The translations under genes were made by a program, and so were the position numbers. From the NCBI RefSeq assembly GCF_002043005.1, contig NZ_CP020330.1, positions 642,501-706,500 of the forward strand: 64,000 nucleotides of DNA, read 5' to 3'. Each line of letters begins with the position of its first letter. The stretch's first letter is position 1. The notes below the pieces were generated by a model, which saw only the letters and a program-made list of their open reading frames with translations, was not told the DNA's origin and made no database searches. Origin of the DNA: Martelella mediterranea DSM 17316. Its GTDB lineage: Bacteria; Pseudomonadota; Alphaproteobacteria; Rhizobiales; Rhizobiaceae. Below, one piece after another: positions 18,697 to 28,787 of this stretch.

Positions 18697-21194
18697 TCGG
18701 CCGCGATGATATCGGCCGACCCCTTTTCCTCGACGGCATCGGGGATCCGGCAGGAAACCGTGGTGCCGGCGCCGGCTTCGGAATCGATGAAGATCTTGCC
18801 GTGATGGAGGCCGACGAAGCTCTCGACGATCGCGAGGCCAAGGCCCGCGCCGGCATATTGCGCCTGCCGCCCGCCCGATTCGAAGCGGGAGAACACGTTC
18901 TCAAGCGCGTCATCGCTGATGCCGGGGCCGCTATCGGTGACGGTGAAGACGAAATCGCCGTTTTCCCGCCAGCATGACAGCGCGATGATCGAGCCGCGCG
19001 GGGCATAGCGGATGGCGTTGCCGAGGATTTTCAAGAGCACCTGTTTCAACCGCTGGAAATCGGCGGTGATCTCGCCGAGCTTCGGCGGCGCGGTGATTTC
19101 CAGCGTCACACCGGTTTCCTGCAACCGGCTCGAAATATCGTCGGCGACCGAATCGACCAGATCATCGAGCGACATCCGGTCGCGCTCGAGCTGGAGGATG
19201 CCGGCATCGGCGGATTTCAGGTCGATCATGTCGTTGACGATCGTCATCAGCACCGAGGAGGAATTGGCGATGTGATCGACATAATTGCTCTGGCGCGCCG
19301 TCAGCGGCCCGATTTCCGGCGATTTCAGCAGCTCGGCGAAGCCCATGATCGAGGTCAGCGGCGTGCGCAGCTCGTGGGAGACGTGTTCGAGGAAGGCGTT
19401 CTTGATTTCCTCGGCCTTGCGCAGCGCGTCGTTCTTCTCCGTCAGCGCGCGCTCGACATTGACCGAATCCGTCTTGTTGACGAAGGTCAGCATGGTCTGG
19501 GCGTTGGGAAGGGGCGTCACGGCGTAGTCGAGCACCACGCCCGACGCCAGTTCCAGCCGGCCCTGGCGCGACACGCGCTCGTCGTCGAAGGAGGTGATCA
19601 TCCGGGCGAACAGCCGCCAGCCCTTGGCCGCTTCCTCGTCCTTCTCGCCGATCTGCATCAGTGCGCGGATATGGGTGCCGGGTTCGGCCTCGTTCTCGCC
19701 GATCCGCCACAGGCCCAGGAAGGCCGGGTTGGAAAGCTTGAGCCGCCCGTCCGGCCCGAACACCGCGACCCCTTCGGAGAGATGATCGATGGTCTCGCCC
19801 TGGACCTTGACCAGCGTGTTGTAGCGGGTCTTGAGCGCCACCTGCTCGGTGTGGTTTTCAAACACCCAGGTGGTGCCGCCGCGCGGATGGGCGGAGGCGA
19901 ACACGCTGAGCGTCTCCCCGCTCGGCAGATACCAGAGGTCGTTATAGGGCGCGACCGAGTGATAGACCGACAGCGCCTTGTCCTTCCATTCGCGCCACTG
20001 ATGCGGCTCCGGCAGCTTGCCGTCGGCGCGCAGGCGCTCGAACAGTTCGCCGTTGTCGGGATGGCTTTCGAGGAAGCCCATATCGAGCTTCCAGAGTTTC
20101 TCGAACGCCTGATTGTAGAATTTCAGCCGCCGGTCGGCATCGAAGATCGCGACCGCGGTGTTGAGGTGGTTCAGCGTATCGGCATGGCTTTCAAGCGTCT
20201 GTTCCAGCGCCGTCTCGGATGCCTGCAGGGCGGAGACGTCGATCGCAATGCCTGCCGAGCCATCGCCGGTCGGCACTTCGGTCAGATCGTAAAAGGCGCG
20301 TTCGCCGGCGGTCACCACCGGCTGTCGGCCCTTGAAAGGCGCGCCGGCCTTGACCTTGCCATCAAGCTTTTCCTGGGTGGCGGCCGACAGCAGCATGCGG
20401 TTTTCGCCAAGCGCGTCCTCGGCGTCCTTCGCCTCCACGGCTTCGGCATAGGCGCGGTTGACCCAGATCAGCCGGCCCTCGCCATCGCGCTGCCAGGCCG
20501 GCGCGTCGACGCCGTTCAGCAGCGTCTCGAACCGCGACAGCGCGGCCTTGGCGCGCTTGTGCTCCAGCTTCAGCTCGGCCAGCTCCGCGCGCAGCGATTC
20601 CAGCGCGCCGAAGCGCACATGGGCGCGCCCGCCGGTGGTGCCGCCGATCACTTCCAGCACATAGCCGCCCCTGGTTTCGGCGAGCATTTCGAAGGCCTTG
20701 GCGCGGTTGCGCAATGCGGCGACGGCGGCATCGAGCTGTTTGGTGCTGCCCGGCGACAGCCAGTCGGCAAAGGCGAGAAACGCTTGGTCGTCATCGGGAG
20801 CCCCGGCTTCATCGGGTAGCGCGCCCAGAAATTCTGGTTCGCTGTCGGGCCCTTCCCAGAAGATGATGCGGCGGTTTTTCTCCGCGTTCAGCGCCTTGAG
20901 ATTGGAAATCCGTTCGCGCTCGGCCTCGAGTTCGGCGGCCAGCCGCTGGTTTTCGGCCTCGGTGCGGCCGCGCAGGCGCATGAACCACAGCGTCGAGAGC
21001 ACTGTGGCGGCCAGAACCCCGCCAAAGGTCGAAAGCGCCATGACCTCGCGCGAGGACAGCATCGGCGGCGCGGCTTCGGCGGCAAAGGCTGAAGCCGCCG
21101 TCAGCGACAGCGCGGTGCCAGCCAGAAGCAGACGAAACGCCTGCCGCCCGACGCGACCATGCCGCTTGTTATCGTGAGTGCCGCCCCGGCCCAT
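18693..21194 (-). CDS. PAS-domain sensor histidine kinase
   Basis: This membrane-linked histidine kinase has 833 residues. A cleavable-looking signal segment (residues 20-38) is followed by one transmembrane helix at about 50-72 (FGGVLAATVLSTLWFM) and a helical linker. Several PAS-like domains follow at about 230-560, then the dimerisation box with the phospho-acceptor His607 (HELRTP). The ATPase domain has N (LGNAIRYAP), G1 (DSGPGI) and G2 (GAGLGLAI) boxes. No receiver domain or partner regulator lies next to it. The position upstream of tsaE matches the usual Rhizobiales neighbourhood. The signal sensed is unknown. Confidence 0.9.
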   Translation of the reverse strand: MGRGGTHDNKRHGRVGRQAFRLLLAGTALSLTAASAFAAEAAPPMLSSREVMALSTFGGVLAATVLSTLWFMRLRGRTEAENQRLAAELEAERERISNLKALNAEKNRRIIFWEGPDSEPEFLGALPDEAGAPDDDQAFLAFADWLSPGSTKQLDAAVAALRNRAKAFEMLAETRGGYVLEVIGGTTGGRAHVRFGALESLRAELAELKLEHKRAKAALSRFETLLNGVDAPAWQRDGEGRLIWVNRAYAEAVEAKDAEDALGENRMLLSAATQEKLDGKVKAGAPFKGRQPVVTAGERAFYDLTEVPTGDGSAGIAIDVSALQASETALEQTLESHADTLNHLNTAVAIFDADRRLKFYNQAFEKLWKLDMGFLESHPDNGELFERLRADGKLPEPHQWREWKDKALSVYHSVAPYNDLWYLPSGETLSVFASAHPRGGTTWVFENHTEQVALKTRYNTLVKVQGETIDHLSEGVAVFGPDGRLKLSNPAFLGLWRIGENEAEPGTHIRALMQIGEKDEEAAKGWRLFARMITSFDDERVSRQGRLELASGVVLDYAVTPLPNAQTMLTFVNKTDSVNVERALTEKNDALRKAEEIKNAFLEHVSHELRTPLTSIMGFAELLKSPEIGPLTARQSNYVDHIANSSSVLMTIVNDMIDLKSADAGILQLERDRMSLDDLVDSVADDISSRLQETGVTLEITAPPKLGEITADFQRLKQVLLKILGNAIRYAPRGSIIALSCWRENGDFVFTVTDSGPGISDDALENVFSRFESGGRQAQYAGAGLGLAIVESFVGLHHGKIFIDSEAGAGTTVSCRIPDAVEEKGSADIIAAE

Positions 21195-21465
21195 CTAACC
21201 ATCCGTCATTCCGGCGATCCGCGCTGCTGGCGGAATCGCCATTGTCGAGGCAGCGCCGCTTTTTTCCGAAGCGGCTTTGCCCCAAGGCATTTCATGTTCG
21301 TGAAGATCCGGCCGATTGCCGAATCGCGCCCCTTCAAAACATAGACGCTTGACGAATCCGCGAAAAGAGTCCGGCGGAAATAAAGCAAGCGCCCGCGTTC
21401 TGGCCAGCGTTTTGCCAGATTATGCGGACATGCTTTCGGAAGTCTTAAAGGGGCGGCGTCAGCCT

Positions 21466-22698
21466 TCAGGCGAAGGCCGGGGCAGGTCGCTCGCGCACCG
21501 TCAGATGCACCAGCGCCGAAACCAGGCCGAGGACGATCGCGGCATACCAGATCATGTCGTAATTGCCGTAGCGGTCGAACCACGCGCCGCCGAGCCAGAC
21601 CCCGGTGAAACCGCCGATCTGGTGGCTCAGGAACACGAAGCCGAACAGCGTGCCCATCGATCGCGGGCCAAACATCACCACGATCAAACCGCTGGTGAGC
21701 GGCACGGTGGAAAGCCAGAGCCCGCCCATCAGCATGCCGAAGATCAGCACCGATGCGGGCGTCAGCGGCAGCCATATGAACACGAGAATAACCACGGCTC
21801 TCAGCGCGTAGATCGCCGCCAGCACATGGGGCTTGGCGAAGATATTGCCGAGCTTGGAAGCCAGCAGCGTGCCGAAGATGTTGCCGAAACCCGCCAGCGC
21901 CAGCGCCTGCAGGCCGAGCCCGCGCAATTGCGACGGCGACATGCCGGTGCCGGCGCAGAAATTCTGCACATAGGTCGGCAGGTGGGCGGTGATGAAGGCG
22001 AGGTGAAAGCCGCAGACGAAGAAGCCGAGCCCCAGCATCAGGAAGCTGGTATGGCCGAAGGCCTGCCTCAGGGTTTGCGGCAGATCGATCGGCGGCGGCG
22101 CGCTTGCGCCGGGCGCCTGCTTCACCTTGAGGAAGGGGATCGCGAACGCCATCGGCACCAGGAGCACCGTCAGGATCGCCATCGTCATGCGCCAGTCGAA
22201 ATGGGTGATCAGGAAGGCGACCAGAAACGGCAGGATCGCTTGCCCGGCCGAGCCGGTGGCGGACGCCACGCCGAGATAGAAGCCGCGCTTTTCCGGCGGC
22301 GCGGCGCGGCCGACGACGGCAAGCACCGTGCCGAAGGCCGTGCCGGAAATGCCCATGCCGACCAGCACGCCCGCGCCCATATGCTGGGCAAAGGGCGTGG
22401 TGCCGATGATCGAAATGCCCATGCCGAGCACGTAGAAGGCAAAGCCGAGCCACATGGCGCGCCGGTCGCCATATTTATCGGCCAGCATGCCGAAAAACGG
22501 CTGGGCAAGCCCCCAAACCAGGTTCTGGATCGCAAGCGAGATCGAGAAGATTTCCAGCCGCCCGCCGAACAGGTCGTTGGACAGCGGCTCGATCACCCCG
22601 CCGAGCACCGAGCGCACCCCGAAGGACAGCGCCAGCACGAGCCCGCCTGCGACCATGATGCTGGTCATGTTCTGGGTGGTTTCCGATTGCCCGCGCAT
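21466..22698 (-). CDS. MFS transporter
   Basis: The 410-residue protein has about twelve hydrophobic helices and the MFS loop motif between TM2 and TM3 (GMLADKYGDRRAMWLG). It resembles the oxalate/formate- or monocarboxylate-type antiporters in its even helix pattern, but the substrate cannot be told. The gene stands alone. About 270 bp of non-coding sequence separate its stop from the sensor kinase start, where I see no gene. It ends in AFA with a normal length. Confidence 0.85.
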   Translation of the reverse strand: MRGQSETTQNMTSIMVAGGLVLALSFGVRSVLGGVIEPLSNDLFGGRLEIFSISLAIQNLVWGLAQPFFGMLADKYGDRRAMWLGFAFYVLGMGISIIGTTPFAQHMGAGVLVGMGISGTAFGTVLAVVGRAAPPEKRGFYLGVASATGSAGQAILPFLVAFLITHFDWRMTMAILTVLLVPMAFAIPFLKVKQAPGASAPPPIDLPQTLRQAFGHTSFLMLGLGFFVCGFHLAFITAHLPTYVQNFCAGTGMSPSQLRGLGLQALALAGFGNIFGTLLASKLGNIFAKPHVLAAIYALRAVVILVFIWLPLTPASVLIFGMLMGGLWLSTVPLTSGLIVVMFGPRSMGTLFGFVFLSHQIGGFTGVWLGGAWFDRYGNYDMIWYAAIVLGLVSALVHLTVRERPAPAFA

Positions 22699-22818
22699 CT
22701 GTCCCTCAAACCCTCCGAAAATTCCGATCTAGCAGCGTTTCCGCCATAAGAACAGTGAATAGATTTGAAGGATAACCAAGGTTTCGGTGATGTATCGGGC
22801 GTCTATCTTGCCGCCATT

Positions 22819-23205
22819 TTAAACCGGCTTGTAGGCAACCGCCTCGATCTCGACCAGGATGTTGATCATCAGCCGCGCCTCGGTGGTCGAGCGGGCGGGA
22901 AACTTGCCCTGTTCGAAAAACGCGGAATAGGCCTTGTTGAACCGGGCGAAATCGCGGGCATCGTGCAGCCATACCGTGGTCTTGCAGATATCGGAGAGTT
23001 CGCAGCCGGCGAGCTTCAGCGCCTCCTCGATATTGCGCATCACCTGCGCGGTCTGGGTCTCGACGTCGTGGGCTACGACCGATCCATCGGCAAGGGTCGG
23101 CACCTGACCGGAGACATAGACGAAATCGCCGGCCCTGACGGCCGGGCTCAGGGGCGCCGGATTGGACGCGCCGCCTTCGGCGTGGAAATACTCGATCTTG
23201 CTCAT
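22819..23205 (-). CDS. RidA-family enamine/imine deaminase
   Basis: The 128-residue protein belongs to the YjgF/YER057c/UK114 family, which hydrolyses reactive enamines and imines from PLP enzymes. The core YVSGQVPTLADG, QTAQVMRNIEEALK and the conserved arginine segment (PARSTTEARLMI) are present. The last of these carries the Arg needed for deaminase activity. The start ATG at 23205 gives the family N-terminus; the frame is open 9 codons further. It is divergent from an SDR and a PLP-dependent enzyme gene, a sensible neighbour for a RidA protein. Confidence 0.88.
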   Translation of the reverse strand: MSKIEYFHAEGGASNPAPLSPAVRAGDFVYVSGQVPTLADGSVVAHDVETQTAQVMRNIEEALKLAGCELSDICKTTVWLHDARDFARFNKAYSAFFEQGKFPARSTTEARLMINILVEIEAVAYKPV

Positions 23206-23396
23206 GAAAAGGCCTTTCTTCGGATTTGGCAAAATGGACCGTCATTCTCCAGCACACCTGCCACAGAAAAACAGCATCGCGCAACGCGCCAAAGCGCCGT
23301 GGCAGTGCTGCGGCCGGCTTCTCCAACGAAGGCTTTCCCGATCCCGATCCATCGGCTATGCATCGGTAAATCAACCCGAACCAGAGGAGAGGCCGG

Positions 23397-24191
23397 ATGA
23401 AACGACTGGAAGGGCGGGTCGCGCTCGTCACCGGCGGCGTCGGCGGCGTCGGCGCGGCGGTGGTCAAGGATTTCCTGGCCGAGGGCACTGCCGTCATCAT
23501 CAGCGATATCCGCGCCGACAAGGTGGACGAGGCGGTCGCGGGTCTCAAGGCCGAGGGCCATGCCGTCGCCGCTGCTGCGGCCAGCATCACCGATTACGAC
23601 GCCTTCAAGTCTGCCGTCGAGGCCGCGACCGGCGAACTGGGCCCGGTCGATATCGTCGTCGCCAACGCCTTTGTCGGCGGCACTTCGCCCACGCTCGACA
23701 AGACCACGCCGGAGAGCTTTCGTCAGGATGTTGCCGACAATCTCGCCGGCACGTTCAACACCGTGCGCGCGGTGATCGACGGCATGAAGGCGGCCAGGCG
23801 CGGCGCGATCGTGGTGATCGGCTCGGTCAACGGGCTCACCACGCTCGGCCAGCCGGCCTACAGCGCCGCCAAGGCAGGGCTTGAAAGCCTGACGCGGACC
23901 ATGGCGACCGAATATGGCGAACACAATATCCGCGCCAACATCATCTGCCCCGGTACGGTGCAGACGCCGGCCTGGGACGCGCGGATCGCGCAGAAGCCCG
24001 ACGTGCTGGACGGTCTTACAAAATGGTATCCGCTCGGCCGCGTCGCCACCCCCGGCGACATCGCAAAGGCGGTGACCTTCCTTGCCTCCGACGATGCCGG
24101 CTTCATCTCCGGCGTGACGCTGCCGGTCGATGGCGGGCTGATGGCCGGCAATCTGCAAATGGCGCGCGAACTGACGCTGGAAGATCGCTGA
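23397..24191 (+). CDS. SDR-family NAD(P)-dependent oxidoreductase
   Basis: The 264-residue classical short-chain dehydrogenase has a cofactor motif TGGVGGVG at residues 13-20, NAFVGG near residue 98, the catalytic Ser in VIGSVNG and the YxxxK pair in AYSAAKAG. The C-terminus contains FISGVTLPVDGG. ATG 23397 follows AGGAGAGG. It forms an operon with the D-threonine aldolase-like gene 10 bp downstream, so it may oxidise a hydroxy-acid or sugar derived from that enzyme's chemistry. The substrate is unknown. Confidence 0.88.
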   Translation: MKRLEGRVALVTGGVGGVGAAVVKDFLAEGTAVIISDIRADKVDEAVAGLKAEGHAVAAAAASITDYDAFKSAVEAATGELGPVDIVVANAFVGGTSPTLDKTTPESFRQDVADNLAGTFNTVRAVIDGMKAARRGAIVVIGSVNGLTTLGQPAYSAAKAGLESLTRTMATEYGEHNIRANIICPGTVQTPAWDARIAQKPDVLDGLTKWYPLGRVATPGDIAKAVTFLASDDAGFISGVTLPVDGGLMAGNLQMARELTLEDR

Positions 24192-24201
24192 GGCGATCCG
24201 C

Positions 24202-25272
24202 ATGTCCGCGCCGAAAGGAACCAATGTGACGTTTGAAGACCTCGAAACCCCCGCCCCGCTTGTCGATCTCGCCATTGTCGACGCCAATCTGAAGCGGATG
24301 CAGGATTATTGCGACAGCCACGGCATCAGGCTCAGGCCGCATATCAAGACCCACAAGAGCATCGCCATGGCGAAGCGCCAGCTCGCGCTCGGCGCGCATG
24401 GCATCACCTGCCAGAAGCTCGGCGAGGCCGAGGTGATGGCCGATGCCGGGATCGACGATATCCTGATTTCCTATCCGCTGGTCGGCAAGGCGAAGCGTCT
24501 CGCCGCCCTTGCCGCGCGGGTGAAGATGACCGTTGCGATCGACAGTGAGCAAGCCCTTACCACAGCCGCCGAGGCGGCCGCGAGCGCTGGCCATACGATC
24601 GGTGTGCTGGTTGAATTCGACAGCGGCGCGAAACGCACCGGCGTGGTGCGGGTCGAGGATGCGCTGGCGCTTGCCCGCAAGATCGCCGAAACGCCGCATC
24701 TGACCTTTGCCGGGCTGATGACCTATCCGGCGAACGAAAACACCGTCGCCTTCGTCAACGCCGCCCGCGCCGCCTTCGATGACGCCGGCATTGCCATTCC
24801 GATGGTCTCGGGCGGCGGCACGCCGGATGCCTTCAGCGTCCATGAGCTTGGCGTGATCGATGAGCTCCGGGTCGGGACCTATATCTACAATGACCGTATG
24901 ATGATCGGCGCCGGCCATGCCAGCCTCGCCGATTGCGCCTTCGATGTGATCGCCACCGTGGTGAGCCGCCCGGAGGAAAACCGCGCGATCATCGACGCCG
25001 GCTCGAAATCGCTCACCAGCGATCCCGCCGGCAAGGGCGGGCCGGGCCATGGCCTTATCCGCGCTTATCCCGATACCGTGATCGACCGGCTGAGCGAGGA
25101 ACACGGCATGGTCGACCTCACGCACTCCACCGCCAAGCCCGAGATCGGCGAAAAGCTGCGGATCGTGCCCAACCATGTCTGCCCGGTCACCAACCTGCAT
25201 GACGCGATCTGGGTCGAGGCCGATGGCGAGATCAGCGAATGGCCGGTCGATGCGCGCGGGCTGACGCGATAG
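24202..25272 (+). CDS. DSD1-family PLP-dependent enzyme (D-threonine aldolase / D-serine dehydratase-like)
   Basis: This fold-type III PLP enzyme has 356 residues. The PLP lysine lies in RPHIKTHKS near residue 51. The C-terminal metal site of this family is present in PNHVCPVTNLHD (His and Cys ligands). The region MVSGGGTPDAF binds the cofactor phosphate. Homologues cleave D-threonine or D-3-hydroxyaspartate type amino acids, or dehydrate D-serine. It is second in a two-gene operon with the SDR. The exact substrate is not decided by sequence alone. Confidence 0.87.
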   Translation: MSAPKGTNVTFEDLETPAPLVDLAIVDANLKRMQDYCDSHGIRLRPHIKTHKSIAMAKRQLALGAHGITCQKLGEAEVMADAGIDDILISYPLVGKAKRLAALAARVKMTVAIDSEQALTTAAEAAASAGHTIGVLVEFDSGAKRTGVVRVEDALALARKIAETPHLTFAGLMTYPANENTVAFVNAARAAFDDAGIAIPMVSGGGTPDAFSVHELGVIDELRVGTYIYNDRMMIGAGHASLADCAFDVIATVVSRPEENRAIIDAGSKSLTSDPAGKGGPGHGLIRAYPDTVIDRLSEEHGMVDLTHSTAKPEIGEKLRIVPNHVCPVTNLHDAIWVEADGEISEWPVDARGLTR

Positions 25273-25275
25273 GCC

Positions 25276-25986
25276 TCAGGCCATCGCCGCCTTCATCGCC
25301 CGGATCGCGGCGGCGTCGGTGCGGCCGGGCGCGGCGCTCTCAAACCCCTGCAGCTTCAAGCCTTCGGCCTGATGGCGCATCGTGCAGGAGGCATGCAGTT
25401 CGCTGACGCCCGGGATCGCCAGAAACAGGTGGGCGTTTTCGGGATTGAGACCGCCGCCCGGCATCAGCGCGATCCGTCCGTCCGCCGCCTTCGCCAGTTC
25501 GGCAATCAGCTCGCGGCCTTCGCTGGCGCGCTGCTCCTGCCCGGAGGTGAGAATGCGCGGAATGCCGAGCGCGACCGCGGTCTCAAGCGCGGCGAAGGGA
25601 TCGCGGGTCAGGTCGAAGGCGCGGTGCAGGGTGATATCCATGCCGCCGGCAGCCGCGATGAGGGTCGCAAGCCCGTCCGCGTCGAGATCGTGATTGCGGT
25701 CGAGCGCGCCGATGACCACGCCAGCAATGCCCGCCGCCCGGCAAAAGGCGATATCGCGCAGCATGGTTTCGAACTCCCGCGCCGAATAGACGAAGCCGCC
25801 GGCGCGCGGGCGGATCAACACATGGACGGGCACCGGCGCGGCGGCGGCAAGTTCAATCAGCCCGGTAGACGGCGTCAGCCCGCCCTGGTCGAGCGCCGCG
25901 CATAATTCGATCCGGTCGGCGCCGGCTTCCACCGCCGTATCAAGTCCGCCGGTATCGCCGACACAGATTTCCAAAAGTGTGGTCAT
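25276..25986 (-). CDS. cutC: Copper homeostasis protein CutC family
   Basis: The 236-residue TIM-barrel protein of the CutC family begins LLEICVGDTGGLDTAVEAGADRIELC... and carries the segments GLTPS, HVLIRPRAGGFVYS, DITLHRAFD, ILTSGQ and LMPGGGL, all typical. The biochemical role of CutC remains unclear; a copper role was proposed in E. coli. The ATG at 25986 overlaps the stop of the upstream MFS gene (ATGA), so it is coupled to a carrier in an amino-sugar or peptide related cluster rather than to copper genes. Confidence 0.9.
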   Translation of the reverse strand: MTTLLEICVGDTGGLDTAVEAGADRIELCAALDQGGLTPSTGLIELAAAAPVPVHVLIRPRAGGFVYSAREFETMLRDIAFCRAAGIAGVVIGALDRNHDLDADGLATLIAAAGGMDITLHRAFDLTRDPFAALETAVALGIPRILTSGQEQRASEGRELIAELAKAADGRIALMPGGGLNPENAHLFLAIPGVSELHASCTMRHQAEGLKLQGFESAAPGRTDAAAIRAMKAAMA

Positions 25987-27176
25987 GAACGTCTCCGGTC
26001 GAGAAAGAAGACCAGCAGCGCGCCGGCGAACCCGGCGGCGGCGGACAAGATAGCGGTTCCCGCATAATCGGTCACCCTGGTGCCGATCGCGAATTGCGCG
26101 GCGGCGATGCCGGCGCTGGCGAACATGTTGACGGATATCAGCGAGGCGCCGAGCCCGGCCTTGTGGGCGATCAGGTTCTGCAGATAGGTCACCGGGATCG
26201 AGATGATCGCCGCCGCCCCGAGGCCGGCGATCCCCGTCAGCGCATAGGCCTGCCACACCGCGGTGATATTGCCGAGCAGAAACAGATAGGCTGCGTAAAT
26301 CACCGTGCCGACAATCAGGATCGCGACCTGCGGCACATAGCGTTCCGCATAGCCCCAGCCGATGATGAACACGATCTCGAGCGCGGCGACGATGCCGACC
26401 AGTACGCCGATATCGGCGACCGCACCGCCGGCCTGATCGGTCACGATCAGCGGCAGTACCGCGGCGTTCATATGCAGCATGGCGGTCATCAGGGCGATCG
26501 CCAGCAGACGCAGCCACAGCCCGCGCTGCGAGAACGCCGCAAACGCCCTGAAAAAGGACTCCGCCGGCCGCACCCGCAGCGTCTTGTCCGGTTTTGCCAT
26601 GCCGAAAACGAACAGCGCGAGACAGGCGAGCGAGGCCATGCCGGCGAACAGAAAGGCCGGCAGCATATTCCTGCTTTCGGCGAGCGCGACGCCGACCACG
26701 CCCGGCACCAGCACCCAGGAGAGCGACAAGACCGCCCTGATGCCGGAATTGACCGATGCCACCTCTGCCGAGGGCAGACTTGCCGTTTCGGTGCGGACAT
26801 TGGCGAACAGCAGAGGATAAAGTGCCGTGAACAGCGGAATGAACGCTACCTTCGCCAGCGCGAAGCTGCCGATCGACGGCAGAAGGTAGACGCCGGTAAA
26901 GCCGACGAAGCCCGAAACGGCGCAGAGCGCCAGCATCAGCCGGTAGCTGCCGAGCCGGTCTGTGAGGTTGCCGATCAGGACGCTTGCCGCCACCGAAATC
27001 AGCGCGCCCGCCGCCATTACCAGCGCATAGGCCCGGTCGCTCATGCCGAGTTCCTGGATGCCGATGACCGAGAGATAGGGCGCTGTGGCGGCACCCGCGA
27101 AGCCGAAACAGAAAACGCCCGCCGCTGAAATGCGGATCGACGGGTTTTTCAGAATGAGCGAGACTGTGTTGGGCAT
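25983..27176 (-). CDS. MFS sugar-efflux-type transporter
   Basis: The protein has 397 residues from ATG 27176 and twelve hydrophobic helices. Its arrangement is like the SetA/SetB sugar efflux group: 'FGFAGAATAPYLSVIGIQELG' near TM1 and 'LTDRLGSYR' in the loop after TM2. The frame is open 15 codons further to 27221. It is coupled to cutC and lies downstream of the M81 peptidase and hexosaminidase genes, so an amino-sugar or glycoside export role is possible but unproven. Confidence 0.82.
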   Translation of the reverse strand: MPNTVSLILKNPSIRISAAGVFCFGFAGAATAPYLSVIGIQELGMSDRAYALVMAAGALISVAASVLIGNLTDRLGSYRLMLALCAVSGFVGFTGVYLLPSIGSFALAKVAFIPLFTALYPLLFANVRTETASLPSAEVASVNSGIRAVLSLSWVLVPGVVGVALAESRNMLPAFLFAGMASLACLALFVFGMAKPDKTLRVRPAESFFRAFAAFSQRGLWLRLLAIALMTAMLHMNAAVLPLIVTDQAGGAVADIGVLVGIVAALEIVFIIGWGYAERYVPQVAILIVGTVIYAAYLFLLGNITAVWQAYALTGIAGLGAAAIISIPVTYLQNLIAHKAGLGASLISVNMFASAGIAAAQFAIGTRVTDYAGTAILSAAAGFAGALLVFFLDRRRS

Positions 27177-27315
27177 GGGGTCAGGCCGTGGGAGGAGAGG
27201 CGTTGTCGGGAGATCGCGCAAAGCGCAATATCCGCAATCGCGCCGCGGCGAAAGCCTCCCTCGCTGTTGTCGGCAGGCAGCGCCGGTGACTATTCAGCGC
27301 CGGGATGCCCATGGC

Positions 27316-28779
27316 TTATTCCCCGCCGTCATGTGCCGCCTTCCACCGCTTCGAGGGGCGCGGCTCAGGCGCATAGGCGAAATCGCGCTGGAACGGGTAG
27401 CACGGCCCGCGCCGCCTGTGGTTGGGCAGGGCCTCGATATCCTGGTTGACCGCGCCATCGGTGAGCGCCATCAGGTTCGGATTGGCGATCGGCGCGAGCT
27501 CGGGCGAAAGATAGCCGGACTTGACCACCAGCAGCCGGAAGGCTTTGGGATCAAGGCCGAGTTGGGTGAAATCCGCGATATTGTGATAGGGACGCCGGCG
27601 CGCCGACAACACGATGGTGATGCCGCCGGTCTCGACCACGGCCTGCCGCTCGTCTGGCCCCGCCGGATCGTCAAGGCGGATGACCCGGGCCGTGGCGGTC
27701 GCCGAGGGACTTCTGTCATCGAGCGTGCCGCCGATGAAAAGATCGAGCACCGCGCCCTTGCCGGCTGCGAAACAATCCTCCACCGCCGGCCGGTCGGCAA
27801 TCCCGGCGATCAGGGCGTCCTCGAAGCCGCCTTCCATCAGCGCCACCAGAACATCGGCGCGATCGCCGACCCCGCCACCCGTGGGGTTGTCGCCAGAATC
27901 GGCCAGGATAACGGGTTTCGTGTCCGCCCTCTCGGCGATCTCCAGCATCTCGGAAAGCGGGCCGGTGACGGGGCCGAAGGCGAAGTCCTCGCGGGCATCC
28001 CAGTAGGCGAGCGCGATTTCAGCCGCCGCCTTCTCGGCCGCCGCCCGGTCGGTCGCCGTCACCACAGCGCAGGCGGTGGCGCGCGGTTCGTCGGCCCAGA
28101 CATAGCCGACCATCAGATTGGCGTCCCAGATGCCGTCGCGGGTGTCGATATCGGGAAGCTTGCGATAGAGCGACGCAGCGGGTTCATCCTCGGTCGAGGT
28201 CCGCTCGCCCGGCAGCAACACCGGCACCGGCGCCCAGATAACGCCAGGGCGCACGCCAGTCTCTAGCGATTTCACCAGCATCGAGAACGCCCGCACCATG
28301 GTCTCGCGCACATCGATATGCGGCGCGGTGCGATAGGCCGCGAAGATGTCGATCTGGTCGATGATCGTCTGGCTGACATTGCCGTGAAGGTCGTAGGAGA
28401 CGGCGATCGGGTAATCCGCGCCGACCACCTCCCGCGCGGCCGAGATCCAGTCGGCCTCGGCATCGTCCATGCCCGCGACATTCATCGCGCCATGCATGGC
28501 GAGATAAAGACCATCGAGCGGCAGGCTGGCCTGAAGACGCTTCAGGAAATCCGCCTTGAAGGCCCGATAGGTATCGGCCGATACCGGCCCGCCCGGCACG
28601 GCGCGGGCGTGGAGCAGCGGCAGGATTTCGACATTCTCCGCATCATGCAGAAAGCTGAAATAATCCGCCTTTGGCAATGCGTCGCCTTTGAGAACGCGGA
28701 AATTTTCCGCCGTCATCAGCGCCGGGTTGCCGGTGGAGCATTCGGTGTGGATACCGCCGACAGCGATCCTGAAAGTCAT
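27316..28779 (-). CDS. M81-family metallopeptidase (MlrC-like), copy 1
   Basis: The 487-residue protein is like microcystinase C (MlrC), a zinc peptidase thought to act on short or modified peptides. Visible family segments are GGIHTECSTGNP at the N-terminus, LAMHGAMN, SYDLHGNVS, PHIDVRET and the metal-site loop DSGDNPTGGGVGD. ATG 28779 has GAGG in front, 8 bp past the hexosaminidase stop. It sits in the RpiR-GH20-M81-MFS-cutC run. A second M81 gene lies at 32401 on the other strand. Confidence 0.9.
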   Translation of the reverse strand: MTFRIAVGGIHTECSTGNPALMTAENFRVLKGDALPKADYFSFLHDAENVEILPLLHARAVPGGPVSADTYRAFKADFLKRLQASLPLDGLYLAMHGAMNVAGMDDAEADWISAAREVVGADYPIAVSYDLHGNVSQTIIDQIDIFAAYRTAPHIDVRETMVRAFSMLVKSLETGVRPGVIWAPVPVLLPGERTSTEDEPAASLYRKLPDIDTRDGIWDANLMVGYVWADEPRATACAVVTATDRAAAEKAAAEIALAYWDAREDFAFGPVTGPLSEMLEIAERADTKPVILADSGDNPTGGGVGDRADVLVALMEGGFEDALIAGIADRPAVEDCFAAGKGAVLDLFIGGTLDDRSPSATATARVIRLDDPAGPDERQAVVETGGITIVLSARRRPYHNIADFTQLGLDPKAFRLLVVKSGYLSPELAPIANPNLMALTDGAVNQDIEALPNHRRRGPCYPFQRDFAYAPEPRPSKRWKAAHDGGE

Positions 28780-28787
28780 TGTCCGCC